From NCBI GenBank assembly GCA_028583605.1, contig CM053331.1:18212857-18276856 (forward strand): 64,000 nucleotides of DNA. The letters are read 5' to 3'. The DNA is from Dastarcus helophoroides (Eukaryota > Arthropoda > Insecta > Coleoptera > Bothrideridae). Below, piece by piece: positions 37,664 to 49,936 of the stretch. Both the position numbers and the translations under genes were made by a program. The notes beneath the pieces are model-generated. The model searched no databases. It was not told the DNA's origin and saw only the letters and a program-made list of their open reading frames with translations. Every line of letters starts with the position of its first letter. Position 1 is the stretch's first letter.

Positions 37664-38371
37664 TATCATTAGCTTTTAGAGATTTATCCAATTATCTTTT
37701 GTATGATAGACCTCCTTTTTTGCGTTTGTTTAAGCTAGCTTTTTGCATTGTAATGTAAAAAAGGTGGTACCTTAAATAACAAAAGTACCTTACATAGCAA
37801 TAGCGATGACAGATCATAACAATATAACACAAGAATGGCATATGGCTAGGAGTGAATGGAGCAGGATGGAGTAGTGAAGCATGATGGGGTACACTTTATA
37901 TTAATCTAGACATTGTGGCATTATTGATAATAATAGGAAACTGATGCAGCAGATGCAGGAGAACATATATCATACAGGCGAGTTGCTGAGAACTGATGGA
38001 ACAAAGACAATCCTTTTATTAATTCAATTTTCTCGCTTTTATTTATGTGTCCTAATTTATTGAGTAAGATTTTAATTAGTGCTGGGATAAATATCGATTC
38101 TCTCTTTCTAAAAACATCAGTAGCTAGTGGAAACCGTAGGTTGTGTAGAACTAGTCTATCTTAGTTGTTAATTTTCACTAAATCTTAATGAAAATGAAAT
38201 GAAATAAACAAGGGGGAGCCAATGAATGATTTTGCATCTTGCTACTTATTTTCTCACAGTTCACGATGGACAGGAAATAAGTGTGGATGTTGTAAAGAAG
38301 AAAATTATTTTCAGAGAATACGAAGTCTTTCACTGATGAAAGTTGAAATTAAGAAGAGTTTGGTGGAACGG
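37664..38371. other. no gene recognised
   Basis: Intergenic sequence with no motif-bearing frame. Confidence 0.35.
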
Positions 38372-38482
38372 ACTGGTCCTTGGTTATTGAATACAGAATT
38401 GAAATACAGAACTTGTCCCCTGAAACCAAGAAAGATTAAAAAACACAACAAATGTTGCTTTAACGTGTTTCGACGGCCAAGT
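38372..38482 (-). repeat. Penelope-like element 3' tail fragment
   Basis: Read on the minus strand this matches the tail at 53198-53310: CGAAACACGTTAAAGCAAC, then CTTTCTTGGTTTCAGGGGAC, then AAGTTCTGTATTTCAATT. Only the tail is present, typical of a 5'-truncated copy. Confidence 0.75.
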
Positions 38483-38564
38483 GCAAGTTTAAATGTTTGA
38501 TTGAATTCTGAGAAAATAAAAAATATGTTTATTTTGCATCTTATGCTTCTAACAGGTTTGGTAT

Positions 38565-38893
38565 TGCAACGAAATGTAATTATGAAGTTTAGTTAAGGAA
38601 ATGTTCTAGAAAAATCTGATAAGGGATAGGGCCGCGGTAATGAAGCAAAAGGCAGATAAGCGTTATCTAAGGGATTCTTCTAGAACCCTAGACGAGATCT
38701 ATATATAGATGGTCCGGTTGGCTTTCCCTCAGTCAGTCAGTGGAGTTAGTTAGTCAAATTAGTTAGAAGTCGATGAATAAGTTGGTTAATTAAACAGTGT
38801 TAGTGAATTGCAATTGTAGTGTTTCGAGTTCAGTTGAGAAATAAAGTGTTTTACAATTCACGTGGTAATCATTCGAACCGATAACGCGCAACA
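38565..38893 (+). mobile_element. solo LTR, copy 1
   Basis: Starts TGCAACGAAA and ends CGCGCAACA, flanked on both sides by GTAT. Internal promoter parts are present in order: TATA (TCTATATATAG near 38698-38709), repeated initiator TCAGTCAGTCAGT near 38730, and AATAAA at 38839-38844. No internal coding sequence lies on either side, so it is a recombination product. A second copy is at 48528-48859. Confidence 0.85.
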
Positions 38894-39915
38894 GTATGTA
38901 CAGAAAAGTTTTAGTATATGACTTCAAGCACCCTTTAAACGAAAAATGAAGTTTATTAGTTCATGCATTTTTTTATTTTTGCAGAAAACCAATTTGAACT
39001 TGTACTTAATCTCAATGTCAATTAATGTTAAAATTTTGTGCAAAACTTGCAAAAAAAATAAAAGAATACTATAGTTAAGCATATTTTATTGAACAAAAAT
39101 TGTCATATTTAGTTATCAGTGTGATCATATTATGATATTATGTGATAGTAGAACTCTTACCGTTCTCCCTCTATGTATGTAAATGTATTATTCAATTTGT
39201 TCTAATTAATTGACGCTAGTTCAGAATAGGCTCAAAAGTAAAAATGTACCAACCATTGATTTTTTTAGTACGTAACTTGAAGTATAAGTTTCAAAACTCC
39301 ATCAATAAATTTTAAGAATTCAATGCGCCATACATAAAGTGCATGTATTTTAAAATTGTAAAACTGTTATTTATCTTATTTGCAACTCTTCTACAAGCTT
39401 TTTTTATAGATTGTGTTGGCGCCATATATTAAAAAATGCGGTGCCAGCAACTGTTGATGCGATAACGAAAGAACGGCAGGGAGCGATTATCGCGCGACCT
39501 AAGAAGGCAATGGTCAAATTTTCGGTCGGTTATTTAATTAGTGTTTTGCTGGGGTTTTTCCTATTTTTCCTTTCCCTTCCCTGGCAAACTCTAGGTCAGA
39601 AAACACCGGACAATTAGGGGAGTCATTTAAAAATTCTTTTTTTACATCATTTTTTGCGGTACACACAGATTGGAAGCCCCAATTTTTAAAATCAAGTGGA
39701 TGTATCTTTGCTATACGAAGTGGTAGTTATAATAAATGTTTTTTAAAATGTTCAATAATTTACTCATATTCTTCTGCAAAGTATGTACGATCACATCTTC
39801 TGGTTAATTTTTTGTAGCATAGAAATACCACTAAAACAGCTTAGCCTGATCATAAATCATACAAAAGCGCCATATTTTTGCGTATTACCGGTTTGATAAT
39901 TAAAAACTCGTGAAT
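38894..39915. other. no gene recognised
   Basis: Intergenic. The open stretch at 39411-39617 has no recognisable motif. Confidence 0.35.
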
Positions 39916-41198
39916 TGTTAGCACTTTATTTCGAACTTATTTCATAATACAACAATCACTTAGCTGACTATTTAAGGGAAAGATGACCTCGTATTTATAC
40001 CATTCCAGGCTTCTAGACCGATCTGTTCGAAAACCGATCGGTCTTGAAGCTCGCAAAAAAAGTCTAAAACGTCTACCTGACGTATGATTCATTCTCGCCG
40101 CCGCTTCCCATTAACAAATATTTTCAGAGAATTCCGTACGCCACATAATCACTAAAACAAATTTACAACTACAATTTGTTACACTGTCTCCCTCTTAGGA
40201 CTGATCGTTTCGATCTGTTTAATCACTTCGTCACTATACTTGCACAGTCTGTCGAGGTGTACCACTTTCATAATGGTCTTGAGGCTGCGTTGGATCCTGT
40301 ATACCAAGTTGTTGATCCTCTTTAACACTTTGTACGGTCCTTCCTAAGATTGCGCAAACTTCGGCGAAACTCCTTTCTTTTGCTGAGGATTGTAGAACCA
40401 CACCAATTCACCCTCGGTGAAAACACCATGGTTGGCGTTTACATCATGTCTTGTCTTTATCCAGTCCGCCGCCAAGTTGACCTTCGTTCGCACCAGGGCA
40501 TGTCTCTCCAATATCGCTTCCCTGAAGCCGTCTACGAAATTTATCGTCTTTCTGGAGGTCTCTCTTGGTGATTCAATCGCAAGGTCAAGTAGAAGTTGTA
40601 GTTCCCTCCCGAAGAACACTTTTACCGTAGTTTCATGAGTTTCCACGCGATAAGCTATTAGAAACAGTGGTAGTTGTCGGTCTCAGTATTTCTGATGCTT
40701 GAAGATGGAAAGATGTTCCTCCAAGGTCTTGTTAAATCTTTTCACTGTGCCATCAGACTGTGGAGAAAGAGGATCGTTCGAGTTTTCCTCACTCCAAAAG
40801 ACGGGACACTTCTTGGAAGACCCCCGATTCGAACTTCCTTCCTTGATCCGAGTGTAGTTCCAAAGAAACACCAAATCGACAGATGAAGTTATCCACAAGA
40901 ACCCTTGCGACCACGTAAATTGTAAACACCTTATTTCAAACCTATTTCATAACACAACAATTATGCCTCACTTAAATAACTGACTATTTGAGGGAAAGAT
41001 GACCGCGTATTTATACCCTTCCAGGCTTCTAGACCGATCTATTCTCTAACAGATCGGTCCCGAAGCTCGCAGAAAAGGTCTAGAGTCTAGAATGCCGTAT
41101 GATGAATTCTCGCGGCCACTTCTCATTAACAAATATTTTCAGAGAATTCCGTACATCACATAATCACTAGTACAAATTTACAACTACAGTTTGTTACA
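39916..41198 (-). mobile_element. gypsy-type LTR retrotransposon, internally deleted
   Basis: Two direct LTRs of about 270 bp (39916-40183 and 40921-41198) each run TGT...ACA and share the words AAATATTTTCAGAGAATTCC and CCAGGCTTCTAGACCGATCT. Between them are only about 740 bp of pol. A purine tract AAGAGGGAGACAG sits just before the LTR at 40183 on the minus strand, as expected of the polypurine tract. The flanks GAAT and GTAT suggest a worn 4-bp duplication. Gag, protease and RT are missing. Confidence 0.88.
40184..40920 (-). pseudogene. gypsy integrase C-terminal remnant
   Basis: Minus-strand frames read the second half of the integrase core (VDNFICRFGVSLELHSDQG, then PQSDGTVKRFNKTLEEHL). 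The following region reads ETHETT, FGREL, and a late segment IKTRHDVNANHGVF..GELVWFYNP, the usual gypsy integrase tail. The Asp of HSDQG is kept, but stops and frameshifts separate the pieces. The sequence begins directly at the LTR at 40921, so the deletion ran from the LTR edge into integrase. Confidence 0.85.
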
Positions 41199-41553
41199 GT
41201 ATATTAAGAATAGGAACAGTCCTGGACTTATACTGTTCTTATTTTCAACATATGGCGTTTTTGTATGCAGTGCGACAAGCTATGAAAAGGATATTAACAA
41301 GGTAGTTTTAATACTGTTCTAATACTGTTCGATGCAGTTCTAAAATAAAATGGCTATAATAGATCAAAATGTCAAATTTTGGACTTATCTCACTTCAGGA
41401 AATTGCCTCAGCAATACAAAATTTGAGGAAATCTTCAAAACTTTGAACAAAATTAACCAAATGCGTAATGTATACGACATTAAAATTTGAAGGCGATTGG
41501 CCACGCCAAATATGAGGTAATTGCAATTAGAAGTGATATTTTTTATACGTTAA
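41199..41553. other. no gene recognised
   Basis: Spacer between the gypsy and the MULE; no frame of interest. Confidence 0.35.
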
Positions 41554-43075
41554 GGGGTAACACCACTGTAAATTTTTCAAAAAATCGATTTTTTTAAAAA
41601 ATACTTTGAACCTTTTAGAATATGGCGAAAAATATTTCATACCTCAAAGTATTTTTTTTCTTGAAATCTCGAGCTCTTCCCCAAGCGCGACGGACTGCTC
41701 CGAAACGACACCTGCGTCAGATGAATACCTGCTGGGAAGGTACAGCCTAATGTCCTACCTTTTGATTTCTATCTTCTCAAATACACTAACAGATGCCATT
41801 ATAAATCATTTATATTCAGGTAGAAGCATTTCTAATCAATAGTACGTTAGTGTAGAGTCAACACGTGTTCAAAAAGGACATAATTTCGTCGCATGAAATC
41901 ACGATTTTTGTGTGTAATGCTGATTTTTACCAGTTTATTTGTAATCCCAGAGTGCTTGTAAGTTACAATGAGTAATGCAAAAGTGTAACAGGGCAAGAAA
42001 GGTACGAAAAAATCGTATCCGACGCGGCGTCGGAGCAACGCGTCATCGAGACGACCGTTGAATAGATATGAGACTGAGGATTGGAAAGGAGTCAGTGCTT
42101 CTGCGCAAAAATTAGAAGTTAGTGATGAAGATTTTGATATTAATTATGAATTAAGCTATAGAATTATAAATTTTGTTGCCGTTTTCTTTATCATTTCACA
42201 ACACGTGAAGTGTAAAACGTGTGATTCAGACATCACGTTTCATGAAAGAAGTCCTCGGGGCTTAGGCTTCAAAATAGTTATCGTTTTTCCGAAATGTCCA
42301 GATGCTGTTATTCCAAGTAGTAAATTCATACGAAATGTATATGAAAGTAACCGTCGAATCGTGTTAGCAATGCGACTACTAGGAATAGGACTAAATGGAA
42401 TAATGAAGTTTTGTGCTTTTATGGAATTGCCACGACCGATATTTCAATCTTTTTACGACAAATTAGTGGATATGATTTCGATCGCAACAGCAACCGCACG
42501 AGAGGCTAGTATGAAGAAAGCAGCGCTAGAAGAGAAAAAGAAAAGTGAAGAAGATGGACAACTTGCAGGGATAACTGTTTCCGGTGATGGCTCGTGAAGG
42601 AAACGCGAATTTTCTTCGCTTTTTGGAATCACCTCATTGATTGGATGGTTTACAGGCAAAATCGTCGATGTTGAAGTGAAGTCAAAGTACTGTAAGTCTT
42701 GCGAGCACTGGAAGAATAAATTGGAAACAAGTGAGTATGAAGAATGGTACAAAAAACACGTCGATGAATGTCAAGCGAACCATGAAGGCTCAGCTGGTAA
42801 GATGGAGGTAGACTCTGTCGTCGAGATGTTCCAACGATCCTAAACTTTGCACGGTCTCAAATACGCAAACTAAATCGGTGATGGTGACAGCAAAACCTTC
42901 AAAGGAATAATGGATAAAAATCCGTACGAAAATTTTAAAGTACAAAAAAAAAGGTGAATTGATCATGTACAAAAGAGAATGGGCACTCGAATGGGAAATC
43001 TGAAAAAAAAAAGTTAAAGGCCTCAGAGGAAAAGGTAAATTAACTGCAAAATTAATTGATCAATGAACAATTTAT

Positions 43076-43078
<3 letters not shown>
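41554..43078 (+). pseudogene. Mutator-like (MULE) transposase with in-frame stops
   Basis: A terminal-repeat-like start GGGGTAACACCACTGTAAAT at 41554 precedes a transposase frame from ATG 41968. The frame stays open to about 43010 apart from five in-frame stops (41986, 42595, 42841, 42871, 42955), with no frameshift. Readable family blocks: CKTCDSDITF (about residue 87), RRIVLAMRLLGIGLNGIMKF, GITVSGDGS then a stop where Trp is expected, FSSLFGITSLIGWFTGK, KSKYCKSCEHWKNK, HVDECQANHEGSAGKMEVDS, IGDGDSKTFKGIMDKNPYEN. This matches the Mutator-like transposase domain common in arthropods. After about 43013 it frameshifts and then ends at a GA microsatellite; the 3' part is missing. Confidence 0.87.

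Positions 43079-43125
<47 letters not shown>
43079..43125. repeat. (GA)n microsatellite
   Basis: About 23 uninterrupted GA units, located exactly where the MULE coding sequence breaks off. Confidence 0.95.
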
Positions 43126-43129
<4 letters not shown>

Positions 43130-43276
43130 AATAGTCGAAGCTACTCCTCTTTCTAGACGTACTTCGGTGAAATTTTTATACATGGTCAATATAGGGCGTG
43201 TATCCTTATTCTATAATCCGTGCAATAGCACATTAAATTTTGTACACACGATATTTGTTTTGTGGTCATGCAAAGG

Positions 43277-43315
43277 AGGCAACTTTACGTTGTAGTATAC
43301 GTATATAAAGTTGCC
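43277..43315. repeat. small hairpin
   Basis: AGGCAACTTTA and its complement TAAAGTTGCCT enclose a short loop. Significance unknown. Confidence 0.4.
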
Positions 43316-43604
43316 TATCTATGTAAGCAAGTATGAATTTACTATTTGCTGAATAGCGTGTGCTAAAATTAATCAATAAACTGTAAGTAAATATTTATGT
43401 GAATCATTTGCAAACAACAGTCAGTGAAAATATTTATAACTAAATAACTCAAAAATTTTGTTTAATAAATAAAAAATGTAGGCCCTCTTGTACTACCCAC
43501 AAGTGGAACACTGAATTGAAAATCTACGATTTTAGTGGATTTTAGGTAAAGTCCATATAAGATTCACCCCTACCACATCGGCAATTATATAAATAATTAC
43601 GCAA

Positions 43605-43915
43605 TACGTATTTCGCCAGCAGAACTGGCATTTTCAAGCGCACTAATCTAAATAGATTAGTAAAAGATGCATCAACATTATCTGCATTGAGATTCAAATC
43701 GATATTGGCGGTCTTTTTCTTTCTTTTCTATTTCTAATTGTTTAACACATCTGGTGCATGCAATTGGTCCACAAATAACCTTCAATAAGCTGGAGGCCAC
43801 CAATGGTCCTTTATCTCCATTAAGGGTAAGTAGCCTCTGGTTGATGTAAATTGTTTCGTATGCATCAAGTTCTCTGTTATTTGTAACCGATCTTAACAAT
43901 TTCAAATTTTCGATG
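43605..43915 (-). pseudogene. Penelope-like element, GIY-YIG C-terminus and tail
   Basis: The minus strand reads LKLLRSVTNNRELDAYETIY and GPLVASSLLKVI. This is clearly related to the end of the element at 52320-53085 (IKLLRVVSKNFMLNAYESLA and GPLGHSSLLKIV). The tail GAAAATGCCAGTTCTGCTGG followed by CGAAATACGTATTG at 43643-43606 has the hairpin-plus-CGAAA form of the other tails. Upstream of 43915 the match stops. Confidence 0.75.
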
Positions 43916-45816
43916 TTTCGACACTGTAATAGAGAAGAAAAATCAAGTGTCGCCCTAAATATGGTTTTGTAGCCCCATCGTTAATACATTGTATAAGTTA
44001 TGCATATTGAAGGATTCCACAAGATAATGGTTAAAAATATCAATTAGTTGTCTTAATGAAAATGTTGTCGCGAACCCTTCATGATCAAGTGACGAATCCC
44101 TATAAACATTCCGAATTTTAATGCTCTCGAACAGGGTGCACACCCGAAAACCTTCAAACCGTCCCCATTGATTCGCTCCTTAATAACATAATTTGATAGA
44201 GGAATTTTTTATAAATAAAAATAAATCATCTGTCCCGAAAGTAACGTCACTTTATTAATAACATCCAGATAATATGTTTATCTCTTTTTGGTTAATTTGT
44301 TCAACAACAGAATATGAATTTTAATTGATGTTTTACTTTTATATATAAAAATATCGAATAAAAAAAATATTTTATTTTTCATTATTTATTGTAGTCGATT
44401 AAAAGAAACATCTTATTTTAAAATAGATTTAGTAAAGGATAAACATTTTTTTCAGGTATCTGGAAATCTGTAGAACCCCAAAGAAATAACTAGTGAACAT
44501 CAACATCTAAAAATTCCTTAGCGAAACCAATTATTTATAGGTTTGTATAAGTTCTAAATTTAGCAAGGCGACATTATTTCGGGTAAACAGTGCTACGTGC
44601 ACAACAAACAAAAATTTATTTTTAAATTGTCAAAAATTAATACCAAAATTTTAGAGAATTTCATTTATAAATTGTTACATCCTTCTCAATAGAACTTATG
44701 ATGTGATTAAACAACAAACCATATTTAGGTTTATACATAAATATTGAGATTGAAAGTATACCAAAAATTAAAGTAAAGAAATTTTAAAAATGAACTCATA
44801 ATTTCCAAACTTACGCTCTCCAATAGAATATATAATTAAAGTAAATTTATAGCGCCTACCTTTCGTAGTAAACTACACATGTTAATGCAAAATTAACTTC
44901 TATGTTTCTCCACGATCTCACTAAGTTAAATCACATAACAACACTGAATCCAGTTAATCTAAACGTGAATAACCTAGTGGACAAGTTGGACAGCGTTTAA
45001 ACACTGATGAAAACGTTTACATCAACCTGCAATATTTTTCTCATAATTTACAACTTAAAACAATAAAGCACGGTGTTCTGTTATTTTACGTTACTTAACG
45101 CAATTTTACATTTTCTAATGAAGTGTTTATGAGAACACATTAAAACATTCTCATTAACTTCCTCCTAAATGTGTATTGTCCTTATATTTTTTTTATATTT
45201 GTAATTTTAAAAATACATCCCAATTTTTATAATAACGTGTAATTCTACACTTCTTTCCAATTTTATCTTAAAGAAGTTTCCTAATATTTATCACTTCAAT
45301 AAAATATTTATTAAAATAAATAAATATTGAAAATGAATATCTCGCTTTTTCAGAGAAAATGGAAAATCGGAAATGCTAAGCATAAAGAAGTTGACAGGAA
45401 ACAGAGATTTACAAAATATGAAACTGTAAAAGACAAAATATTAAAAATGACATTGCAGAAGAGCGGTTGACTCTTACTAGAGGGTCTCTATATATTGCAC
45501 ACCACAGCCGTCGGTCCTAGTTTGCTCTACTATGGGGAAATGACAAAAACTAGATCTTTCGCCATAAAAATGGTGATACCTCTGGCAATTTTGCACCAAA
45601 TAAGTTATAATATAGCTTTTTGGATAGAGGAGGGCTCTATCTAAACAGTGATGCCCTTTAATACATTCTAAAGTCTCTATTAACTCCAAAGTTCGCCATT
45701 GTAACGACTTTCAGTTCCATCGGTTGGTTTGTGTGTATATATATTATTACGTTATAGAACGAATTTCATCATTCTTTTTTCTATCGATTCGGAATTTCTC
45801 TGTTTAGGAGGTGATT
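43916..45816. other. no gene recognised
   Basis: Intergenic AT-rich sequence. Open stretches at 44143-43955 and 45689-45477 (minus) carry no motif. Confidence 0.4.
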
Positions 45817-47599
45817 CTAAAAGTAGTGCCATAAATTCTGGTTCGTATTTTAGAGTCTAAAATAAGACGTAAAGTTTACATATATAAACATATGTTGTAA
45901 AACGCTTCATTTCCGAGTTACAGATTGTGAAAGGTTAGTTTCTGATTATAGTGTTTAATTAATATTTGCAAATCGTATACAGATAGTTCAATACAATTTG
46001 GCACAACTTCATTATCTTTTCGTGTCCTTTCCAAAAATCTAAGAACTAATTAACACAACTGAACCAGTGGTGGGTATACCTAGGGGGACAGTGCTTAAAT
46101 CCTGCTTTATTTATTTTGTATGCACTATTGTCGCATTTTCGTGACAAAAACATAAACAACAAACATTTTTACATAAAAAAGGATCTCTTAATGAAATTCG
46201 ATAGTCGGCGGTTTTCGAATAAAATGCATTTTATATCTCATTCCACTAAAAACTCTCGCCCAAAAATTTCGGATGTAACACATAATTGGCATAGAAATAA
46301 AAGAAAATAAATAGCATTGGCATCTCCATGTTTTCTTATCACCGGTGCTCACTTTGAGCAATTTCTGTAAATAAAAGCTAATATTTTTAAATTCGTTATT
46401 TGTTCAATAATTAGGAAATATTTTTTTATTTAAATAGTACGTAAAATTTGTTAAATATTAGTTAGAAACAATTTGTTTTAACAGTACATTTCAACTGATT
46501 TTATTTTCTCTCATTTCCAAGCCAACTATGTATCACAGCCGAGATTTTTGGGCGGGCGTTTTTAATGCATGGAGATATACAGGGTCCTGCAACAGTGCGT
46601 CGGGCATCTATAGGTCCTATAATAAAGAAGTTAGGAATTCCATTCACATGCAGGCCTTAACTTTGTACAAGAATGTATGTCAGGAAAATATAGTTACATG
46701 TATAGGGTATCTCCAAAAAGTGTGAGCCGCTGAGGGTGAATTTTTTAAAATGGAACCCCCTGTATTTTTTTACGTTTTTGGGTTTCTTTCTGACAACTTT
46801 ACATATTCCTAAGACATTTTTAAATTTGGTTAGATAGTTCCAGAGTAATAAATAATTTTGGGGCGTTTTTGTATTTTTAATGAATTTTTAAAGAAAATGT
46901 TGCAAAATATTTTTTTTCTCTTTATTTATTTATTACTCTGGAACTATCTAACCAAATTTAACAATATCTTAGGAATATGTAAAGTTGTCAGAAAGGAACC
47001 CAAAAATGTAAAAAAATACAGGGGGTTCTATTTAAAAAAATTCACCCTCGGCGGCTCACACTTTTTGCCGATATCCTATACATGTGACTATATTTTCCTG
47101 AAATACATTCTTGTACAGAGTTAAGGTCTGCATGTGAACGGAATTTCTAACTTCTTTATTATAGGACCTATAGATGCTCGACGCACTGTTGCAGGACCCT
47201 GTATAAATGCATTTTACTCAAAAACCGTTGACAATATCAAATAAGGGTACCTTTTGTATGCAAAAACATTTGTAGTTTATATTTTCGCTGCTTAACTGCG
47301 ACAAAAGTGTACGCAAAATAAATAAGACACGTTTTAAACACCACCCGCCACTCGTTAAGGTATGTTAATTAATTCTTAGATTTTTGGAAAGGGTACAAAA
47401 AGGTATGGAGTTGTGCCAAATTTCATTTAATTATCTGCAGACGTTTCGCAACTATTATTAAAAAACTATAATCAGGAACTAACCTTTCACACCCTGTAAC
47501 TCTAAAACGAAGCATTTTACGACATATATGTTTATATAGAGTTTTGGTCTTATTTTGGGTTCTAAAATACGATTCTGAATTTATGGTACTACTTTTAGA
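45817..47599. repeat. large foldback element with nested MITE
   Basis: Ends CTAAAAGTAGTGCCATAAAT (left) and the complement of CTAAAAGTAGTACCATAAAT (right). The arms pair along nearly their whole length: 45817-46080 with 47340-47599, 46090-46232 with 47215-47335, and 46579-46860 with 46930-47214. A loop of about 70 bp lies at the centre. The only large mismatch is the nested insertion at 46233-46578 in the left arm. No coding sequence. Confidence 0.85.
46233..46578. mobile_element. MITE nested in the foldback left arm
   Basis: Inverted ends ATATCTCATTCCACTAAAAA..CTCGCCCAAAAATTTCGG and the complement of ATATCTCCATGCATTAAAAA..CGCCCAAAAATCTCGG, about 40 bp. The right arm of the foldback lacks this block and reads straight through a TATA site, which marks the insertion point. 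Confidence 0.75.
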
Positions 47600-48523
47600 G
47601 CAATAAGTTCATTAGACAAGATACTTATATTATTACTTAGCACCGAACAAATTTTAATTTATATTCCATTTCAGATAAATGCGCATAAGAATGGGCCATG
47701 AAGTATTAAATTAATTTTTATAAGCTACTAAAAAATTCTACTAGAGCTGTCTTCAGACTTAAACATTATTGTGTTGCCTATAGGTATTTCAGTCGTTGCT
47801 TGGCAAAAGTAAGCAGACTATTTTCCATATTATTTTTATTATCATTATTAACAATTTAATGATTTTCAGCAGAAATTAAGCTAAGATATAAAAGATTCAC
47901 TTTTAAAAATCGACAACAAAGCACAATTTTTAATGATATTTAGGTCAGGATTTTAAGAACACAGAACCCCATTAAGAAATGTCGCAGCACTGCCACAGGA
48001 CCATGTCTAAATATTACTAGTTTTTGTTGGTATTACTACAAAATTAGAAGTTCAGTTCCTTTTTCAGATGCACATTTATTTTAAATGGACTATACAACCA
48101 TTCTAACTAGTCTTATGGGAAACGTAATATGATGAGGATTTTTTTTGTGAAACGCACGTGGCATAAATTATGTTTTTTAAGGATGGTTTTGAAGTCGAAA
48201 GTAGATTTCTGTGTGTTGAGCTGGAACACGAACTTTCTGTTTTTTTTTTGGAAGTTACTTCAAAGCAAAAATTTTCAATGTAAGGTTAACGTGTCGAAAA
48301 AAAAAACAATTTCCCTGATGTGCACCTTTGGTTTTACTAACGATTTTTAAACTGCTGCGCCATCTTTAATTGTAACTTTTGTAATAGTAAAGTGTACTTT
48401 CTGAAGAAAGCATTAACCACAGAAACCAATTACTATTTACAGAAGCTTTTATTTCGATACAATCATTCTTTTAACTAAAACTTAAATAATTTAAATATTA
48501 TAGAAATTCTAAATTAGACATTT
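47600..48523. other. no gene recognised
   Basis: Intergenic. The open stretch at 48129-48350 has no recognisable motif. Confidence 0.35.
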
Positions 48524-48527
48524 GTAT

Positions 48528-48859
48528 TGTAACGAAAAGTATATTATAGAATTTAGTACGTAAGGAACTTTTGTAGAAAGATCTGATAAGGGAAAGCGGC
48601 CGCGATAATGAGGCAAACGGCAGATAAGCGTTCCAGAAATTTCGGCAAACGAATAGCCTTATCTGCTGGATTTTTCTAACACCCCGAAGCGAAAACTATA
48701 TACGGCGGACCCCTTTCCCTCGAGTCAGTCAGTCAGTTAGAGTCAGAGTAGTTAGAAGTCAATTATTGAGTTGTAGTGTTCCGAGTTTAGTTTATAAATA
48801 CTATAAAGTAATAGCAATTCACGTCGTTAATAATCATTTCGAACCGATAACGCGCAACA
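48528..48859 (+). mobile_element. solo LTR, copy 2
   Basis: Same family and orientation as 38565-38893: starts TGTAACGAAAAG, ends CGCGCAACA, flanked by GTAT on both sides. A TATA-like CTATATAC near 48690 precedes TCAGTCAGTCAGT near 48725. The two copies share most of their length, with indels around the ATCTGATAAGGG and GGCAGATAAGCGTT words. No internal region remains. Confidence 0.85.
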
Positions 48860-48863
48860 GTAT

Positions 48864-49936
48864 ATTAATGTTTGCAAATTAATTAATTTTGAAAATATCA
48901 ACTCATTGTCATTACCTGCAGATATGCATATTATAGCTTAGTTTGACGTTTCATTTATAATTCCCTTGTTTTTTATGGAACAACTTGAAGTGTTAAACAC
49001 AAGTATACAAAATTACATACATATCGAGCCATAATGAAATTAAATTAAAAACACCATTTAATGTGTTCATGTGTTATCCAGTAATTTAGTTAACGTTACG
49101 TTTACCGTTGATATTATTTTCTTCAAACAGGATTATATTCCTAAGGTGATATAGTGAACTCATAAATATACTACAGTAAGTGGAATAAGTTCCCGACTTA
49201 TTGAAATTTTGTATGTAGATTTGTTACTTATGTTTGCAGAAACTTGCTACGCTTTCATTTAAAGCAAAAGCACCTTAGCTCAACGTTTCTATATGCATTA
49301 TGCAATCCAAATAATTTTAATATAGCCCTTTGCACTCTAACAAATTTAGCACGTTGTGTAAACCATAAAATACATTACAAAATTTAGAGTCTAGTCTTAG
49401 ATGCGTAGATATGTACCGTATGCAACTGCACTTTCCTAAATACATTTCGAAGTTTTGGAATAAAAGTAGCATTTGTTGACTCCTAAGTCGATGAACTGAA
49501 AGAACGATTGACTTGGAGAGACACATATCCGATTAACACAATTCAAAAGTTACAAAACAATCAAAACATACCTCCTACAAGAATAGGGCATGCAATACCG
49601 TGATACCAGGATCTCGAAACACCAGGATCTCACACGATTTTTGCAGGACTAGCCCTTCATGTAAATATAACTGGGTCTACAGGATTATACGGGAATCTAT
49701 CTCATTGGATTTAAATGTGGTATGACATTCCGTGCTTCCTACAATTTATCGAATTTAAAATTTTTTTATAGCCGGTGGTTTTAATTTACTTTCTTTTCTT
49801 AATTCTATAATATTAAAGGCTATAAATTATGGGTACAGCTATGAAAATGAATGTTAATGTATTTGGAGTCTAAAAGATATTATAACACATATCTAATTAA
49901 TGTGACTAGTTAGAATTAATTAGGATGATTCATAAC
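48864..49936. other. no gene recognised
   Basis: Intergenic. ACCAGGATCTC occurs twice within 25 bp near 49606-49631. No motif-bearing frame was found. Confidence 0.35.

Noticed and set aside
38222..38500. 92-codon plus-strand frame
   Set aside because: Its second half is the antisense of a Penelope-like tail; no independent support.
49570..49690. Exon-like minus-strand stretch ending GAG|GTATGT
   Set aside because: The only open frame meets TAG just before the donor, and the acceptor is weak.
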